NCBI GenBank assembly: GCA_017303995.1
Contig: JAFLBE010000016.1
Span: 1-64,000, forward strand
From: Bacteroidota bacterium
GTDB lineage: Bacteria; Bacteroidota; JABWAT01
Direction of reading: 5' to 3'
Length of the DNA: 64,000 nt
Shown piece after piece: positions 51,768 to 63,652 of this stretch. Numbering within the stretch: position 1 is the stretch's first letter; every line of letters starts with the position of its first letter. Both the position numbers and the translations under genes were made by a program. Below the pieces are notes generated by a model. The model was not told the origin of the DNA. It saw nothing but the letters and a program-made list of their open reading frames with translations, and searched no databases.

Positions 51768-52721
51768 CTAAAAGCTTTCGTTCTCCCCTGCCTTTTTCGG
51801 ACCAGTAACAACTTTTCCCTGTTTGATTGCTTTCACCAGAAAGTAAATCCCGGTTCCGGTTGCCACAACAACTGCAATCAAACCGCCTTCCGGACCAAAT
51901 TGCCCGCCGGTCAGAAGGTCAGGACCCGTGATGACAGGTTGAATGATTCCGGTTTGGGTTGAGGACGAACCCGAAATAATGCATCCAAAAACCGGACCCT
52001 GGAAGAAATTCCATGCCCAGTGAATACCGATGACAAGCCAGAGTTTCCGGGTGATCATGTAGGCGGCACCGAGAAGAATTCCGGCTTCGATCGTAATGGC
52101 AACTGCACCAAATAAGGTTGCTTCCGGGTTTCCGAGGTGAACCAATCCGAAAAACAAAGAAGAAATAGCCAGTGCAGCCCAACTTCCCCAGTAATCTTCA
52201 ATCAGATGGAAAAATCCGGCACGAAATAAAACTTCCTCAGAAATACCAACTGCCAGAAAAGAAAGCAGGTTTCCGATCAGAAAAGGGGCAATGGGGTAAT
52301 CAGTTTCCCAGATAAAATGATCTATCCGGTAAAAACCAAGAACAGCCATGATTCCGATGACGAGACTCAGAATTCCTGCTCCAATGGCAACCCCCATAAA
52401 AAGTTCTTTCAGCCAGGCAGAATCCAAAGCTGGTGACTGACTCCAGGAATACTTTTTCCAGAAAATAAAAACGGTATAAATGGCTCCGAGTGAGGACAGA
52501 ATGGCTGCCGTCAATTCAATTCCATCTTTCAAATATCCATAATTTCTTATACCATCTGGGATTGATTTCCATCCTTCATATATAGCAATGGCGATCAGCG
52601 AGTAGGAAAGAAAAAATAAAACCAGATGACCGAGAGGAACAACAATAACGTGCCAGAGAGGCCTCACTCCGGATAGTGTTGCATATAAAGTGGTCATCAT
52701 TTTACTTATCGGATTACTCAT
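51768..52721 (-). CDS. CPBP-family intramembrane metalloprotease
   Basis: A 317-residue membrane protein with about eight helices. The three motifs of CPBP (CAAX-like) proteases are present: EEVLFR in helix-turn, SSLFFGLVHLGNP with the catalytic His, and IGIHWAWNFF with HxxxN. Substrates are unknown in most bacteria. The stop codon and last residues overlap an AGCTTTTAGCTATTGGCTG repeat. The divergent M48 gene shares the promoter region. Confidence 0.85.
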   Translation of the reverse strand: MSNPISKMMTTLYATLSGVRPLWHVIVVPLGHLVLFFLSYSLIAIAIYEGWKSIPDGIRNYGYLKDGIELTAAILSSLGAIYTVFIFWKKYSWSQSPALDSAWLKELFMGVAIGAGILSLVIGIMAVLGFYRIDHFIWETDYPIAPFLIGNLLSFLAVGISEEVLFRAGFFHLIEDYWGSWAALAISSLFFGLVHLGNPEATLFGAVAITIEAGILLGAAYMITRKLWLVIGIHWAWNFFQGPVFGCIISGSSSTQTGIIQPVITGPDLLTGGQFGPEGGLIAVVVATGTGIYFLVKAIKQGKVVTGPKKAGENESF

Positions 52722-52757
52722 TCAACAGGTTTCCTTTTCTGCAACTGGTATTTTATA

Positions 52758-52787
52758 TTGGCTTTATTAGGCTTTTTACTATTTTTG
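52758..52787 (+). promoter_or_regulatory. Bacteroidota-type promoter of the M48 protease gene
   Basis: TTG at 52758-52760, 19 bases, and TATTTTTG at 52780-52787, a perfect TAnnTTTG. Predicted start near 52794, 25 bases before the ATG at 52819. Confidence 0.6.
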
Positions 52788-52818
52788 TTGAAAATAATAA
52801 ATTTTCAGGCGGGAGACG

Positions 52819-53631
52819 ATGAACATTACCACTTTTAAAAGAAAATGGGTCAGAAATTCTCTGATCAGCTTATTACTAACCGCAGCAGGATGTGCCTCAT
52901 CTGCAAATATTTACTCGGTTGATGATGACAAGCAACTCGGACTCAGAATCAGCAAGCAAATCGCTGATGATCCAACTACATACCCTGTATTATCTGAAGC
53001 CCAATATCCTCAAGCCTATCAGCACATCAGACGGATTACAACCACAATTCTTGAATCGGGGCAGGTGAAATTAAGGGATAAATTTGACTGGAAAGTTCAG
53101 ATTATCAAGGATGATAAAACCCTGAATGCCTTTTGTACACCTGGCGGATATATTTATGTTTACACCGGACTTATGAAATATCTGGAGTCTGAAGATCAGC
53201 TAGCCGGTGTAATGGGACATGAAATCGGTCATGCGGATGGACGGCATTCAACCGAACAAATGACAAAAGCACAGGGTGCCAATATTCTGATTACCATTGC
53301 TTCCATTTTTATTGGTCAGGATATTTCAGGCATTGCTAATCCGCTTGCCAGTTTAACGCTCATGAAATATGGCCGGGATGCTGAAACGGAAGCCGATGCT
53401 TCTTCAGTAAAATATTTATACCCAACTGAATATGATGCCCGTGGAGCTGCCCGTTTCTTCGAAAAAATGATAAAGTCGGGTCAGGGTGGTGGCGGACCAG
53501 TTTTTCTTTCGACTCACCCCGATCCGGGTAACCGGGTTCAGGCAATCACTGCAGATTGGCAGAAAAGAGGCGGAAAAATTGGCGGAACTTTCGTTGAAAG
53601 ATATGCCCAGGTGAAAAGTAGTATTCCCTGA
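52819..53631 (+). CDS. M48-family zinc metalloprotease lipoprotein
   Basis: A 270-residue periplasmic lipoprotein (lipobox TAAGC). The zinc site is HEIGH in GVMGHEIGHADGRHSTEQM, with the third ligand Glu in DAETEADASSVKYL. The CTPGGYIYVYTGLM block is characteristic of the BepA/YfgC-LoiP type. Such proteases act in outer-membrane quality control by cutting misfolded outer-membrane proteins. It is monocistronic, ending in a strong bidirectional terminator. Confidence 0.9.
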   Translation: MNITTFKRKWVRNSLISLLLTAAGCASSANIYSVDDDKQLGLRISKQIADDPTTYPVLSEAQYPQAYQHIRRITTTILESGQVKLRDKFDWKVQIIKDDKTLNAFCTPGGYIYVYTGLMKYLESEDQLAGVMGHEIGHADGRHSTEQMTKAQGANILITIASIFIGQDISGIANPLASLTLMKYGRDAETEADASSVKYLYPTEYDARGAARFFEKMIKSGQGGGGPVFLSTHPDPGNRVQAITADWQKRGGKIGGTFVERYAQVKSSIP

Positions 53632-53667
53632 GAAAAAGGACTAACTGCAGATCAGCAGAGAAATTGT

Positions 53668-53705
53668 AAAATAAAAGAGGCGAATTTTTTCGCCTCTTTT
53701 ATTTT
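53668..53705. terminator. Bidirectional terminator between the M48 protease and hom
   Basis: A 17-bp perfect stem AAAATAAAAGAGGCGAA with a TTTT loop; A-runs and T-runs on both sides allow function on both strands. It ends both the M48 gene and the convergent methionine operon. Confidence 0.9.
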
Positions 53706-53739
53706 ATTGCTATTTGGATGGAACGAAATGTTTGATGGG

Positions 53740-54960
53740 TTACATCACAGTCTGGTAAGAATATGTTGGCGCCTGAATCTTCTCAATAAAAACTGATTTT
53801 GGTAGACTAACGACAATGTCAGCCAATGGCTGGAGTTCAGCGAGAGCAACCAAGGGCACATTTTTAACTACAATCCGGTCTGAACCAATCAGGCGGGAAA
53901 TCAATCCCTGAGTGCCAACGGCTAGAATTAATTTTTTCGTTTGTCCTTTTTTTGCACGAAGATAAACCTGATCCAGAATCCGGTTATGATTAACCACGAT
54001 CTGTTTGTCTGCTTTAACTTCCGGAAGTTGATGTTCAACCGCAAGCAAATCTGCGATGACTGAGCAAGCCGTAGGATTCCCACCCGCCCCTTTTCCCACC
54101 AAAACCTGATTCCCGGAATATCTTGTATTCAACCGGATGGCGTTATATTCATTGTTGACATCATAAAAGGGATGATCTTCGGTGACCAGTTCCGGTAAAA
54201 CCCAGGCAGAAAGATGACCATCCTGTTTTTCAAGATTGGCAAAATACTTCAGTTTTCCGTAGCTAGTCAGAAATTTATCTTCGTCAGCAAGTTCCATGAG
54301 TGAAAATGCGGGAATTTGACCGGGAAGAACGTTTACCCCAAACGCATGCCAGGCAATGACGGCCAGTTTTTGCTGAATATCCCAACCTTTCAGATCATAA
54401 CTGGGGTCAGCTTCCAGAAAACCAAGATCCCGTGCTTCTTTTAAAATCGTTTCAACGGGAGTTTTGGGCGATTGATGAAGCCGGGTGAGAATGAAATTGG
54501 TTGATCCGTTGATGATGCCGGTAATGGAATGGATCTGATGATGTCTGAGATTGCAGTTCAGGGTGGATAAAATCGGAATAGATCCGCCGACGCTGGCTTC
54601 GTACAGCAATTGAACACCATTTTCACCGGCCAGTTTTCTGAGTTCTTCGCCATGATAGGCAATCAGAAATTTGTTGGCTGTGATCACATGTTTTTTCTGG
54701 CGGAGCGATTCCCTGATAAACTCATGAGCCGGTTGAATGCCGCCAATCAGTTCAATGATCACATCAATGTCTGGGTCGTAGGCCAGTTCAAAAATGTTGG
54801 TGGTAAATGGAATTCCTGTTTCGGTGTGAAGTTCAGGATGTTTGATGGCGACTTTAACGATTTCAAATTGGGTTGAATGATCTGCGGAAATCTGCTGATA
54901 CACATGCTTTCCGACAACGCCGAAACCGGCAAGTCCTATTTTTATTTTGGATGCTGACAT
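53740..54960 (-). CDS. hom: Homoserine dehydrogenase
   Basis: A 406-residue enzyme reducing aspartate semialdehyde to homoserine with NAD(P)H. The N-terminal Rossmann fold reads KIGLAGFGVVGKHVYQQI; the catalytic region has ASVGGSIPI, the ING(S/T)TNFIL block and EADPSYDLKGWD with the catalytic Lys. A regulatory ACT domain does not seem to follow: the C-terminal 80 residues do not match it clearly. It lies 33 bases after metX in the methionine operon and supplies the substrate for MetX. Since the operon is under a SAM riboswitch, homoserine here is probably made mainly for methionine. Confidence 0.92.
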   Translation of the reverse strand: MSASKIKIGLAGFGVVGKHVYQQISADHSTQFEIVKVAIKHPELHTETGIPFTTNIFELAYDPDIDVIIELIGGIQPAHEFIRESLRQKKHVITANKFLIAYHGEELRKLAGENGVQLLYEASVGGSIPILSTLNCNLRHHQIHSITGIINGSTNFILTRLHQSPKTPVETILKEARDLGFLEADPSYDLKGWDIQQKLAVIAWHAFGVNVLPGQIPAFSLMELADEDKFLTSYGKLKYFANLEKQDGHLSAWVLPELVTEDHPFYDVNNEYNAIRLNTRYSGNQVLVGKGAGGNPTACSVIADLLAVEHQLPEVKADKQIVVNHNRILDQVYLRAKKGQTKKLILAVGTQGLISRLIGSDRIVVKNVPLVALAELQPLADIVVSLPKSVFIEKIQAPTYSYQTVM

Positions 54961-54993
54961 AAGTAAACCAATAAAGTTTTGAGTTGACGGAAG

Positions 54994-57275
<2,282 letters not shown>

Positions 57276-57299
57276 TTAACTGTTTGGTTTACAGTCTTT

Positions 57300-57331
57300 C
57301 TGTCCCTTCTCCTGATAAGAAGAAGAGACAG
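57300..57331 (-). promoter_or_regulatory. Expression-platform hairpin of the met riboswitch
   Basis: CTGTCTCTTCT/AGAAGGGACAG can form a stem in the leader (minus strand). Its loop contains CTTATC (57319-57314), which can also pair with GATAAG, the 3' strand of the riboswitch P1 helix. No U-run follows, so translation control rather than classical termination is likely. Confidence 0.5.
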
Positions 57332-57372
57332 CATCAGAATTACCACAAAAGCAGTAAGAGGCTGGCTCTCTC

Positions 57373-57487
57373 CTTATCTGTCCTCCACAAAATCCTGGAG
57401 GTAGGAATTGGCACCTTCACCGGGGAAATGATCCTCGGTGGGTTGCCATGGCGTCGCAGGGCCTATCCCTCGGCCATTCTAGATAAG
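57373..57487 (-). ncRNA. SAM-I (S-box) riboswitch aptamer
   Basis: Read on the minus strand: P1 CTTATCT at the 5' end pairs with AGATAAG at the 3' end; between them stand GGCCGAGGGATAGGCCC, GGCAACC, and GGTGCCAATTCC, all nearly invariant in SAM-I aptamers. It stands before metY-metX-hom and should switch the operon off when S-adenosylmethionine is abundant. Confidence 0.93.
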
Positions 57488-57512
57488 AAAAGGTCGTTTG
57501 AAAGAACTAATG

Positions 57513-57544
57513 CAAAGATAAATCGAAGAATGTACGGTTGTCAA
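57513..57544 (-). promoter_or_regulatory. Promoter of the methionine operon
   Basis: On the minus strand TTGACA (57544-57539) and TATCTTTG (57520-57513, a perfect TAnnTTTG) with 21 bases between TTG and TA. The predicted start near 57506 lies about 19 bases before the aptamer P1. Confidence 0.75.
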
Positions 57545-57960
57545 GCAAAAAACAGAATATCATACTGATTTATGGATGTTTAGATAACTGTATCCTGTTG
57601 GAAAGTCTGCCTACTGAAGAATGCCAGTGTTTTATCCTGAATCATATAAACCCTCCCGAATAAAATTCATTGATCAGGATAAAATGGAGGATAGATTTCT
57701 TTTAGATAAGTGAGTTGTTTCCTCTAAAAATGAAATTTCTTGATTGTGTTTCACTTTCGCCTTTTAACTTGTTTCTAATTCGTTTCCCGGTATTTATTAT
57801 TAGACTTTTTTGACTTTAATGTCAGGCAAAGGTAATTTTGCAGTCTGTTTTTGGACTCTGAGAACGAAAAATCTGATCGTTTCGGGAACATTCTGACATC
57901 AAAATTCCATTTGAATCAGAAATATTGAATTTCTACAAATCACTAATTGAGGTAAGTTAA
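57545..57960. other. Gene-free region between the met and sdh promoters
   Basis: About 415 bases without a supported gene. It contains the sdh promoter at 57810-57840 and is followed by a leader of about 115 bases. No repeats of the dispersed families were seen here, unlike most gaps in this window. Confidence 0.6.
57810..57840 (+). promoter_or_regulatory. Promoter of the sdhCAB operon
   Basis: TTGACT at 57810-57815 and TAATTTTG at 57833-57840 (perfect TAnnTTTG), 20 bases between TTG and TA. It gives a long leader (about 115 bases) whose function is unknown. Confidence 0.7.
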
Positions 57961-58620
57961 ATGGGTTGGTTTATGAAAGCATTATCGACATCGATCGGTA
58001 AAAAATTGCTGGTCGGACTGACGGGAATGTTTCTTTGCATCTTCCTGGTTGTCCACCTGTATATAAATCTCCATCTTTTTAAAGCGGATGGCGGTGAAAC
58101 CTTTACAGCAATGGCTGAATTTATGGCCAACACCTGGGCTGTTAAAGTAATGGAAATAGGACTTTTTCTGGGAATTCTGCTTCACATTATTTACGGAATT
58201 TTGGTTACGTTCCAGAACTGGTCAGCAAAACCCGTAGGATACACAACAAGTCCTAAACCGGGAACAAGTAAATTTGAATCCAGAAATATGATCTGGTTGG
58301 GTTTAATTGTACTTGTTTTTCTTGTGATCCACCTTCAGGGCATTTATTTCCAGGTGAAGTTTGGAACACCAAAACCTGATATTTATCACCTAACCCTTTC
58401 CGTAATGAAAGATCCTACCTGGGCTGTAATTTATATTATCGCTATGTATGCTCTGGCCATCCATCTGAAACACGGTTTTCAATCTGCATTCCAGACTTTT
58501 GGTCTGAACACCCCCAAATACAAAGGCCTTGTTGATCTGGTTGCCTACGTCTTCTGGATTGGCATCCCGCTGGCCTTCGCCTCAATTCCCGTTTACTTCG
58601 CATTTCTGGGAGGAAAATAA
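57961..58620 (+). CDS. sdhC: Succinate dehydrogenase / fumarate reductase cytochrome b558 subunit
   Basis: A 219-residue membrane anchor with five helices, of the b558 family found in Bacteroidota and Bacillus relatives. Candidate haem ligands are among His32, His75, His124 and His168, each in a helix ([42 protein letters not shown]), fitting a di-haem type. It binds quinone and anchors SdhAB to the membrane. The gene is followed two bases later by sdhA. Whether the complex works as a dehydrogenase or as a fumarate reductase cannot be told here. Confidence 0.92.
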   Translation: MGWFMKALSTSIGKKLLVGLTGMFLCIFLVVHLYINLHLFKADGGETFTAMAEFMANTWAVKVMEIGLFLGILLHIIYGILVTFQNWSAKPVGYTTSPKPGTSKFESRNMIWLGLIVLVFLVIHLQGIYFQVKFGTPKPDIYHLTLSVMKDPTWAVIYIIAMYALAIHLKHGFQSAFQTFGLNTPKYKGLVDLVAYVFWIGIPLAFASIPVYFAFLGGK

Positions 58621-58622
58621 TT

Positions 58623-60536
58623 ATGGCTTTAGATTCTAAAATTCCTGCCGGTCCTATCGAAACCAAATGGACCGATCATAAATTCAAACTGAAACTTGTT
58701 AACCCTGCCAATAAAAGAAAATATACAGTTATTGTTGTCGGAACCGGACTTGCCGGTGGCTCAGCAGCAGCATCGCTTGCTGAACTGGGATATAACGTTC
58801 TCGCTTTTTCTTTTCATGAATCTCCACGCCGCGCACACTCCATTGCTGCTCAGGGTGGAATCAATGCTGCAAAAAATTATCAGAATGATGGTGACTCAGT
58901 TCACCGGTTATTTTACGATACGTTAAAAGGCGGAGATTATCGTGCCCGTGAAGCGAATGTTCACCGGCTTGCTGAAGTTTCTGGCAATATCATTGATCAG
59001 TGCGTGGCTCAGGGTGTTCCTTTTGCCCGTGAATACGGCGGATTGCTTGATAACCGTTCATTCGGCGGCGCTCAGGTTTCGCGTACATTTTATGCCAAAG
59101 GCCAAACCGGACAGCAATTACTTCTTGGTGCTTACTCAGCCATGAACAAACAAATCCATGAAGGCGCAGTTAAGTTTTTCCCCCGTCATGAAATGCTTGA
59201 TCTGGTTGTTATTGATGGGAAAGCAAAAGGGATTGTGACCCGTGAACTGAATACTGGTGAAATAAAATCCTGGGCAGCTGATGCTGTTCTGATTGCAACC
59301 GGCGGTTACGGAAACGTCTTTTTCCTTTCTACCAATGCCATGTATTCAAATGCAACTGCTGCCTGGAGAGCTCACAAAAAAGGTGCTTTCTTCGCAAATC
59401 CGTGCTTTACCCAAATTCACCCGACTTGTATCCCGGTTTCTTCTGAGCATCAGTCCAAATTAACTCTGATGTCTGAATCTCTCCGGAATGATGGTCGTGT
59501 CTGGGTTCCGAAAAAAGCCGGTGATGACCGTCCTGCCAATCAGATTCCGGAAGCTGAGCGGGATTATTACCTTGAAAGACTTTATCCATCCTTCGGAAAT
59601 CTTGTTCCGCGTGATGTGGCTTCCCGCCGTGCAAAAGAAATGTGCGATAAAGGTCATGGTGTAGGGTCAACCAAGCTTGCCGTTTATCTTGATTTCTCTG
59701 ATGCTATCAAACGTCTCGGAAAATCCGTAGTTGAAGAACGTTACGGCAACCTGTTTGATATGTACAAGCAAATCACCGGTGAAAATCCGTATGAAATTCC
59801 GATGAGAATTTATCCGGCCGTTCACTATACCATGGGCGGACTCTGGGTTGATTACAACCTTCAGAGCAACGTTCCCGGGTTGTTCGTTCTCGGTGAAGCC
59901 AACTTCTCAGATCACGGTGCAAACCGTTTGGGAGCTTCCGCCCTGATGCAGGGACTTGCAGATGGTTATTTTGTGATTCCTTACACTCTTGGCGATTATC
60001 TGGCAACAGTCGGAGCCAGTAAATTGACTACTGACCACGAAGCTTTCAAAAAATCTGAAGCTGAAGTGAAAGAAGTAACAAAGAAATTGCTTGCTATTAA
60101 AGGCAAAACCACTGTGGATGAGTTTCATAAAAAACTCGGTCACATTATGTGGGATTATGTCGGAATGGCCAGAAATGAAAAAGGCCTGAAACATGCAATC
60201 GCCGAAATCCAGAAAATCCGTGAAGAATTCTGGAAGGATGTCATGGTTCCGGGTTCTGAAACTGAATTCAACCAGGAATTGGAAAAAGCACATCGTGTGG
60301 CTGATTTCATTGAATTGGGTGAATTGATGGCTATCGATGCACTTGAAAGAAATGAATCCTGCGGCGGTCACTTCCGTGAAGAATTTCAGACCGAAGACGG
60401 TGAAGCGCAACGTGATGATGAAAAATATGCCTATGTGGCAGCGTGGGAATTTAAGGGAGTTGGGGCAAAACCTGAACTTCACAAAGAAAATCTCACTTTT
60501 GAGTATGTGAAACCTTCTCAGCGGAGTTACAAATGA
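58623..60536 (+). CDS. sdhA: Succinate dehydrogenase / fumarate reductase flavoprotein subunit
   Basis: A 637-residue FAD subunit. The dinucleotide fold is [20 protein letters not shown]; the FAD-linking His is in [14 protein letters not shown]; the substrate site includes HPTCIP and the active Arg region [20 protein letters not shown] is near the capping end. It catalyses succinate/fumarate interconversion facing the cytosol. The stop overlaps the sdhB start (ATGA), giving coupled translation. Its length and sequence are of the b558-linked type. Confidence 0.95.
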   Translation: MALDSKIPAGPIETKWTDHKFKLKLVNPANKRKYTVIVVGTGLAGGSAAASLAELGYNVLAFSFHESPRRAHSIAAQGGINAAKNYQNDGDSVHRLFYDTLKGGDYRAREANVHRLAEVSGNIIDQCVAQGVPFAREYGGLLDNRSFGGAQVSRTFYAKGQTGQQLLLGAYSAMNKQIHEGAVKFFPRHEMLDLVVIDGKAKGIVTRELNTGEIKSWAADAVLIATGGYGNVFFLSTNAMYSNATAAWRAHKKGAFFANPCFTQIHPTCIPVSSEHQSKLTLMSESLRNDGRVWVPKKAGDDRPANQIPEAERDYYLERLYPSFGNLVPRDVASRRAKEMCDKGHGVGSTKLAVYLDFSDAIKRLGKSVVEERYGNLFDMYKQITGENPYEIPMRIYPAVHYTMGGLWVDYNLQSNVPGLFVLGEANFSDHGANRLGASALMQGLADGYFVIPYTLGDYLATVGASKLTTDHEAFKKSEAEVKEVTKKLLAIKGKTTVDEFHKKLGHIMWDYVGMARNEKGLKHAIAEIQKIREEFWKDVMVPGSETEFNQELEKAHRVADFIELGELMAIDALERNESCGGHFREEFQTEDGEAQRDDEKYAYVAAWEFKGVGAKPELHKENLTFEYVKPSQRSYK

Positions 60537-61276
60537 TGAATATTACACTGAAAGTCTGGAGACAAAAAAGTTGTAACTCTCAGGGTGCGTTTGCAACCTA
60601 CGGAGTTGAAGGTGTGTCTCCTGATATGTCGTTCCTTGAAATGCTCGACATGCTCAACGAAAGATTGATTAAAAAGGGTGAAGAGCCAATTGCTTTCGAT
60701 CATGATTGCCGTGAAGGTATTTGCGGAACGTGTTCAATGGTGATCAATGGCCGTCCGCACGGACCTATCAAAGGCGTTACAACCTGTCAGCTTCACATGA
60801 GAAGTTTTAGCGATGGTGATACCATTGTGATTGAACCTTTCCGTGCAAAAGCTTTTCCAGTGATTAAGGATCTCGTCGTTGACCGGTCTTCTTTCGAGCG
60901 TATCATGGTCGCCGGTGGTTACGTTTCTGTGAGAACAGGAAATGCCCAGGATGCAAATGCGCTCCCGATTGGCAAGCACGAAGCTGATGAAGCTTTTAAT
61001 GCTGCTGCTTGTATTGGATGCGGAGCTTGTGTTGCTTCCTGTAAAAATTCTTCTGCCATGCTGTTTGTTGGTGCCAAAGTTTCTCAGTATGCTTTATTGC
61101 CACAAGGCCAGCCAGAAAGAAAACAACGGGTTCTCAACATGGTTGCAGCTATGGATTTTGAAGGATTCGGTAACTGTTCCAACACCGGAGCCTGTGAAGC
61201 AACCTGCCCGAAGGGAATTGATTTGCCGCATATTGCACGGCTCAACCGTGAATATATTGCTGCAACACTTTCCTGA
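60533..61276 (+). CDS. sdhB: Succinate dehydrogenase / fumarate reductase iron-sulfur subunit
   Basis: A 247-residue electron-transfer subunit. The [2Fe-2S] ligands are in [11 protein letters not shown] with a further Cys in TTCQLHM; the [4Fe-4S] and [3Fe-4S] ligands are in [14 protein letters not shown] and [15 protein letters not shown]. It passes electrons between SdhA and the haem/quinone part of SdhC. It overlaps sdhA by four bases and is followed by a strong terminator. Confidence 0.95.
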   Translation: MMNITLKVWRQKSCNSQGAFATYGVEGVSPDMSFLEMLDMLNERLIKKGEEPIAFDHDCREGICGTCSMVINGRPHGPIKGVTTCQLHMRSFSDGDTIVIEPFRAKAFPVIKDLVVDRSSFERIMVAGGYVSVRTGNAQDANALPIGKHEADEAFNAAACIGCGACVASCKNSSAMLFVGAKVSQYALLPQGQPERKQRVLNMVAAMDFEGFGNCSNTGACEATCPKGIDLPHIARLNREYIAATLS

Positions 61277-61298
61277 TTTACATTTTCCTTTGGAAATA

Positions 61299-61329
61299 AA
61301 AAAAGCCAGTCAAACGACTGGCTTTTTTG
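61299..61329. terminator. Bidirectional terminator after sdhB
   Basis: AAAAAAGCCAGTC-AAAC-GACTGGCTTTTTT: a 10-bp or longer stem flanked by A-run and T-run. It ends sdhCAB on the plus strand and the hemerythrin gene on the minus strand. Confidence 0.9.
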
Positions 61330-61355
61330 TTTAAGTGCTATTCCTGGCAAAACCG

Positions 61356-61835
61356 TTACTTGTTTTCAGTCCAGAATTTAACTGGCCAGTCCGGATGAAA
61401 TTCAATACTTCCTTCCCGAAGATTTTCTCCAATTTTATTCAGCGTTTTTTCGCTCAACAGGCCTTCTATCCAGGGGAATAGACATTCTTCTTCAAATCGG
61501 ATATGTTCGGTAAGCAAAAATGCAAATTGGGACAAATCCTTTGAATCAGGTACCTTATTTTTAATCAGGGTAAAAAGCTCAGTTATTTGTTTGTGATCTG
61601 ATTCAAGCTGGAGAAAAAATGAATGCTGTCTGTTCTTGTCCTTTATCGAAGGATTCAGAATGGAATCCTCTAACCCAAAATGAACAGAGAGATGAGATTC
61701 CCAACCTGAAATCAGGTACGATTTTATAACATCTAAATCTGCATTTAGCTTTAATCCCTTCTCAATCCTTCGTGCAAAAACCAATCCGGTATGATGTTCC
61801 CGCGAAAGCGGAATCAAGTCATTGTGGCGTTTCAT
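61356..61835 (-). CDS. Hemerythrin-like domain protein
   Basis: A 159-residue helical protein with the hemerythrin-type His/Glu pattern: LSREHHTGLVFARRIEKG at the start, HFGLEDSILNP in the middle and LLTEHIRFEEECLFPWIEG near the end. It should hold a di-iron centre. The gene starts three bases after the ScdA-type gene and is almost certainly in the same operon, so a part in nitric-oxide or iron-sulfur stress response is likely. Confidence 0.85.
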   Translation of the reverse strand: MKRHNDLIPLSREHHTGLVFARRIEKGLKLNADLDVIKSYLISGWESHLSVHFGLEDSILNPSIKDKNRQHSFFLQLESDHKQITELFTLIKNKVPDSKDLSQFAFLLTEHIRFEEECLFPWIEGLLSEKTLNKIGENLREGSIEFHPDWPVKFWTENK

Positions 61836-61838
61836 GAC

Positions 61839-62552
61839 TTAATTCCAGCTTGCTTCCAGTGCCGTAGCCTTCGGATGCAAAATATTGTTCTCCAGGTGAA
61901 CATGGGTATGAATATCAATTTCCCAGGCATGAAGTTCATCATAAGTTGTCCGATAAGTTGTACACCCATCTGGCGGACATTGGAATTCGTTTGTGAGGCG
62001 TCTGAGTTCTTCAAGTTCACGGCCAACCTCAACATGTTCAACTTCCATCATCCCGATCGGATTTTTCACTGAACCAAACATAGCCGATGGCTTGGGTGCA
62101 TTGTCGGCAAAATTCCCGGCCATTGCTTTGATGTATGGAAAAAGAATGAGTTCTTCTTTCATTAAATGCTGAATCAGCGCACCATAATGAGTTGCAAATA
62201 AATTCTGGATTTCCATGAGTTCCGGATGGTTTGCACCATGAACCCGTACCAATTTTTCCAGCCTGGCTGTTATAATCGGACCCTGATTCCGGATATAGGC
62301 ATGGTGCTGGTCGGTGATGTAAGTAATCAGGTCGGACAGATTCATCTGATCAAGAACCTGATAATCACTTCCTGCTGCATTTTGTACCAATTCAAGTTCA
62401 GAAAGGATTTCAGCAGCATTCAGATTTTTTTCTGAAATCACCTCTTCAAGAGTCTTTTTTCCACCGCAGCAGAAATCAATTTTATATTTTCCGAATACAC
62501 GTGCGGTTTTAAAATTTTCGGTGACAATTTCACCAATACTTCTGTCAATCAT
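61839..62552 (-). CDS. scdA: RIC/ScdA-type di-iron protein for iron-sulfur cluster repair
   Basis: A 237-residue protein with the N-terminal ScdA domain (SIGEIVTENFKTARVFGKYKIDFCCGGKKTLEE in two parts: SIGEIVTENFKTARVF and KIDFCCGGKK) and a C-terminal hemerythrin-like di-iron domain with conserved His (ITDQHHAYIRNQG, LIQHLMKEELILFPYI, MEVEHVEVGRELEE, WEIDIHTHVHLENNILHPKA). These proteins restore iron-sulfur clusters damaged by nitric oxide or oxidants. The neighbouring sdhB is a cluster protein but is read from the other strand. Confidence 0.92.
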   Translation of the reverse strand: MIDRSIGEIVTENFKTARVFGKYKIDFCCGGKKTLEEVISEKNLNAAEILSELELVQNAAGSDYQVLDQMNLSDLITYITDQHHAYIRNQGPIITARLEKLVRVHGANHPELMEIQNLFATHYGALIQHLMKEELILFPYIKAMAGNFADNAPKPSAMFGSVKNPIGMMEVEHVEVGRELEELRRLTNEFQCPPDGCTTYRTTYDELHAWEIDIHTHVHLENNILHPKATALEASWN

Positions 62553-62576
62553 AAGGCACCTCTGGTTTATTTATTA

Positions 62577-62611
62577 CAAAGTTACATAATATAGACTAAA
62601 TAGTATATAAT
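62577..62611 (-). promoter_or_regulatory. Promoter element and AT-rich dyad before scdA
   Basis: On the minus strand TAACTTTG (62584-62577) is a perfect TAnnTTTG. No TTG is 20 bases upstream; instead an imperfect dyad ATTATATACT-ATTT-AGTCTATATTAT (62611-62586) occupies that place. It may bind a regulator responding to nitric oxide. Confidence 0.45.
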
Positions 62612-62663
62612 GGAATTGTAATAGTTTTCAATCCAATGAAAAAATAATTCTTCTGATTTATTT

Positions 62664-63650
62664 TCAGGCGCGGTTTGAGTTGGAAAGCAGGGATTGCATT
62701 CCAATCAAAATAAGCGGAATAAAAACCGGGAAACCCAATTGCCAGAGACGCCCTATTGTGGAAGCATTGACTGCAAACGGAAGAAGAAGTAAAACGGGTG
62801 CAAGGATGAGTAAATACTTAAAAAATTCGGGTTTGGTTTTTAACACAACCAGGTAACCGGCAATTAGCGGAATCCAGAGCAGATGAAAAGCCCAGATTGC
62901 ACTTAACAACCGGTAAACTGTCATTTTGTTAAAGGTCACAACCGATATCATTCCATCTGTGAATCTTTCCGGAGTAAGAACAGCACCAAAATCCGCCTGA
63001 AAATTCATTCGGAAGGCAAAATAAACGAAAAGGCCAGGAAGAAGACTCAATCCAAGTTTGATCCATGACTTTCTTTCGTCAAGAAGCAAGACGGAAAAGG
63101 GAAGAATGAGCAGAGAAGTTTCTTTTGCCAGCATTGCAGGTATCATCCAAAGGGTAAGCAGAATAAAGGAACGCCTTTGAACCAAAACCAAACCAAATCC
63201 AATAGCCGCATACGATATTGCATCCGGAATCAGTTGAAATACCCAGTTCAGGACATAAAACCCGGTCATCCATAAAAAAGTACCCAACAAAGCCCACGGT
63301 GGAGAAAAGTGAAAGTGGAGAAGAAGAAACCAAAGTGAGAAGCCTGCCAGTATCAGGCTGAACATTGAAATTATTCCAAACCTGAAAAGCAGCTGTTGAT
63401 CGGATGTGAGAAAAAATAACCCGGGTGGTAAATCAGGAACCCACTTTGCCAGTTCAATGTGAAGAATTCGGTAACGGTAGTGTTTGGGAATTGAATCTAG
63501 TGGTGTACCATTAAACATTTTCAAATAGTAAACAACATCGGTGGCCATTCCCGAACCGGTTGTTGTAGAATTTGAAATATGGTGGTAAAACAGACTGAAA
63601 CTGAGTCCGGATATAATAGCAAGCGCGAGAAAATGTTGTTTCAACTCCAT
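62664..63650 (-). CDS. Multi-spanning membrane protein, possible lipid-linked glycosyltransferase
   Basis: A 328-residue protein with about eight membrane helices, starting at ATG 63650 (a TTG at 63656 overlaps the stop of the upstream gene). An N-terminal loop (GMATDVVYYLKMFNGTP, HYRYRILHIELAKWV) and the distribution of helices recall GT-C type or DUF2029-like proteins, but no DxD-type motif is clear. It directly follows a GT2 glycosyltransferase gene with overlap, so a role in cell-surface glycan or lipid-linked sugar synthesis is likely. Confidence 0.65.
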   Translation of the reverse strand: MELKQHFLALAIISGLSFSLFYHHISNSTTTGSGMATDVVYYLKMFNGTPLDSIPKHYRYRILHIELAKWVPDLPPGLFFLTSDQQLLFRFGIISMFSLILAGFSLWFLLLHFHFSPPWALLGTFLWMTGFYVLNWVFQLIPDAISYAAIGFGLVLVQRRSFILLTLWMIPAMLAKETSLLILPFSVLLLDERKSWIKLGLSLLPGLFVYFAFRMNFQADFGAVLTPERFTDGMISVVTFNKMTVYRLLSAIWAFHLLWIPLIAGYLVVLKTKPEFFKYLLILAPVLLLLPFAVNASTIGRLWQLGFPVFIPLILIGMQSLLSNSNRA

Positions 63651-63652
63651 CT

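Noticed and set aside
57300-57331. Classical Rho-independent terminator in the met leader
   Set aside because: The hairpin is good but is followed by AAAGACTG rather than a U-run.
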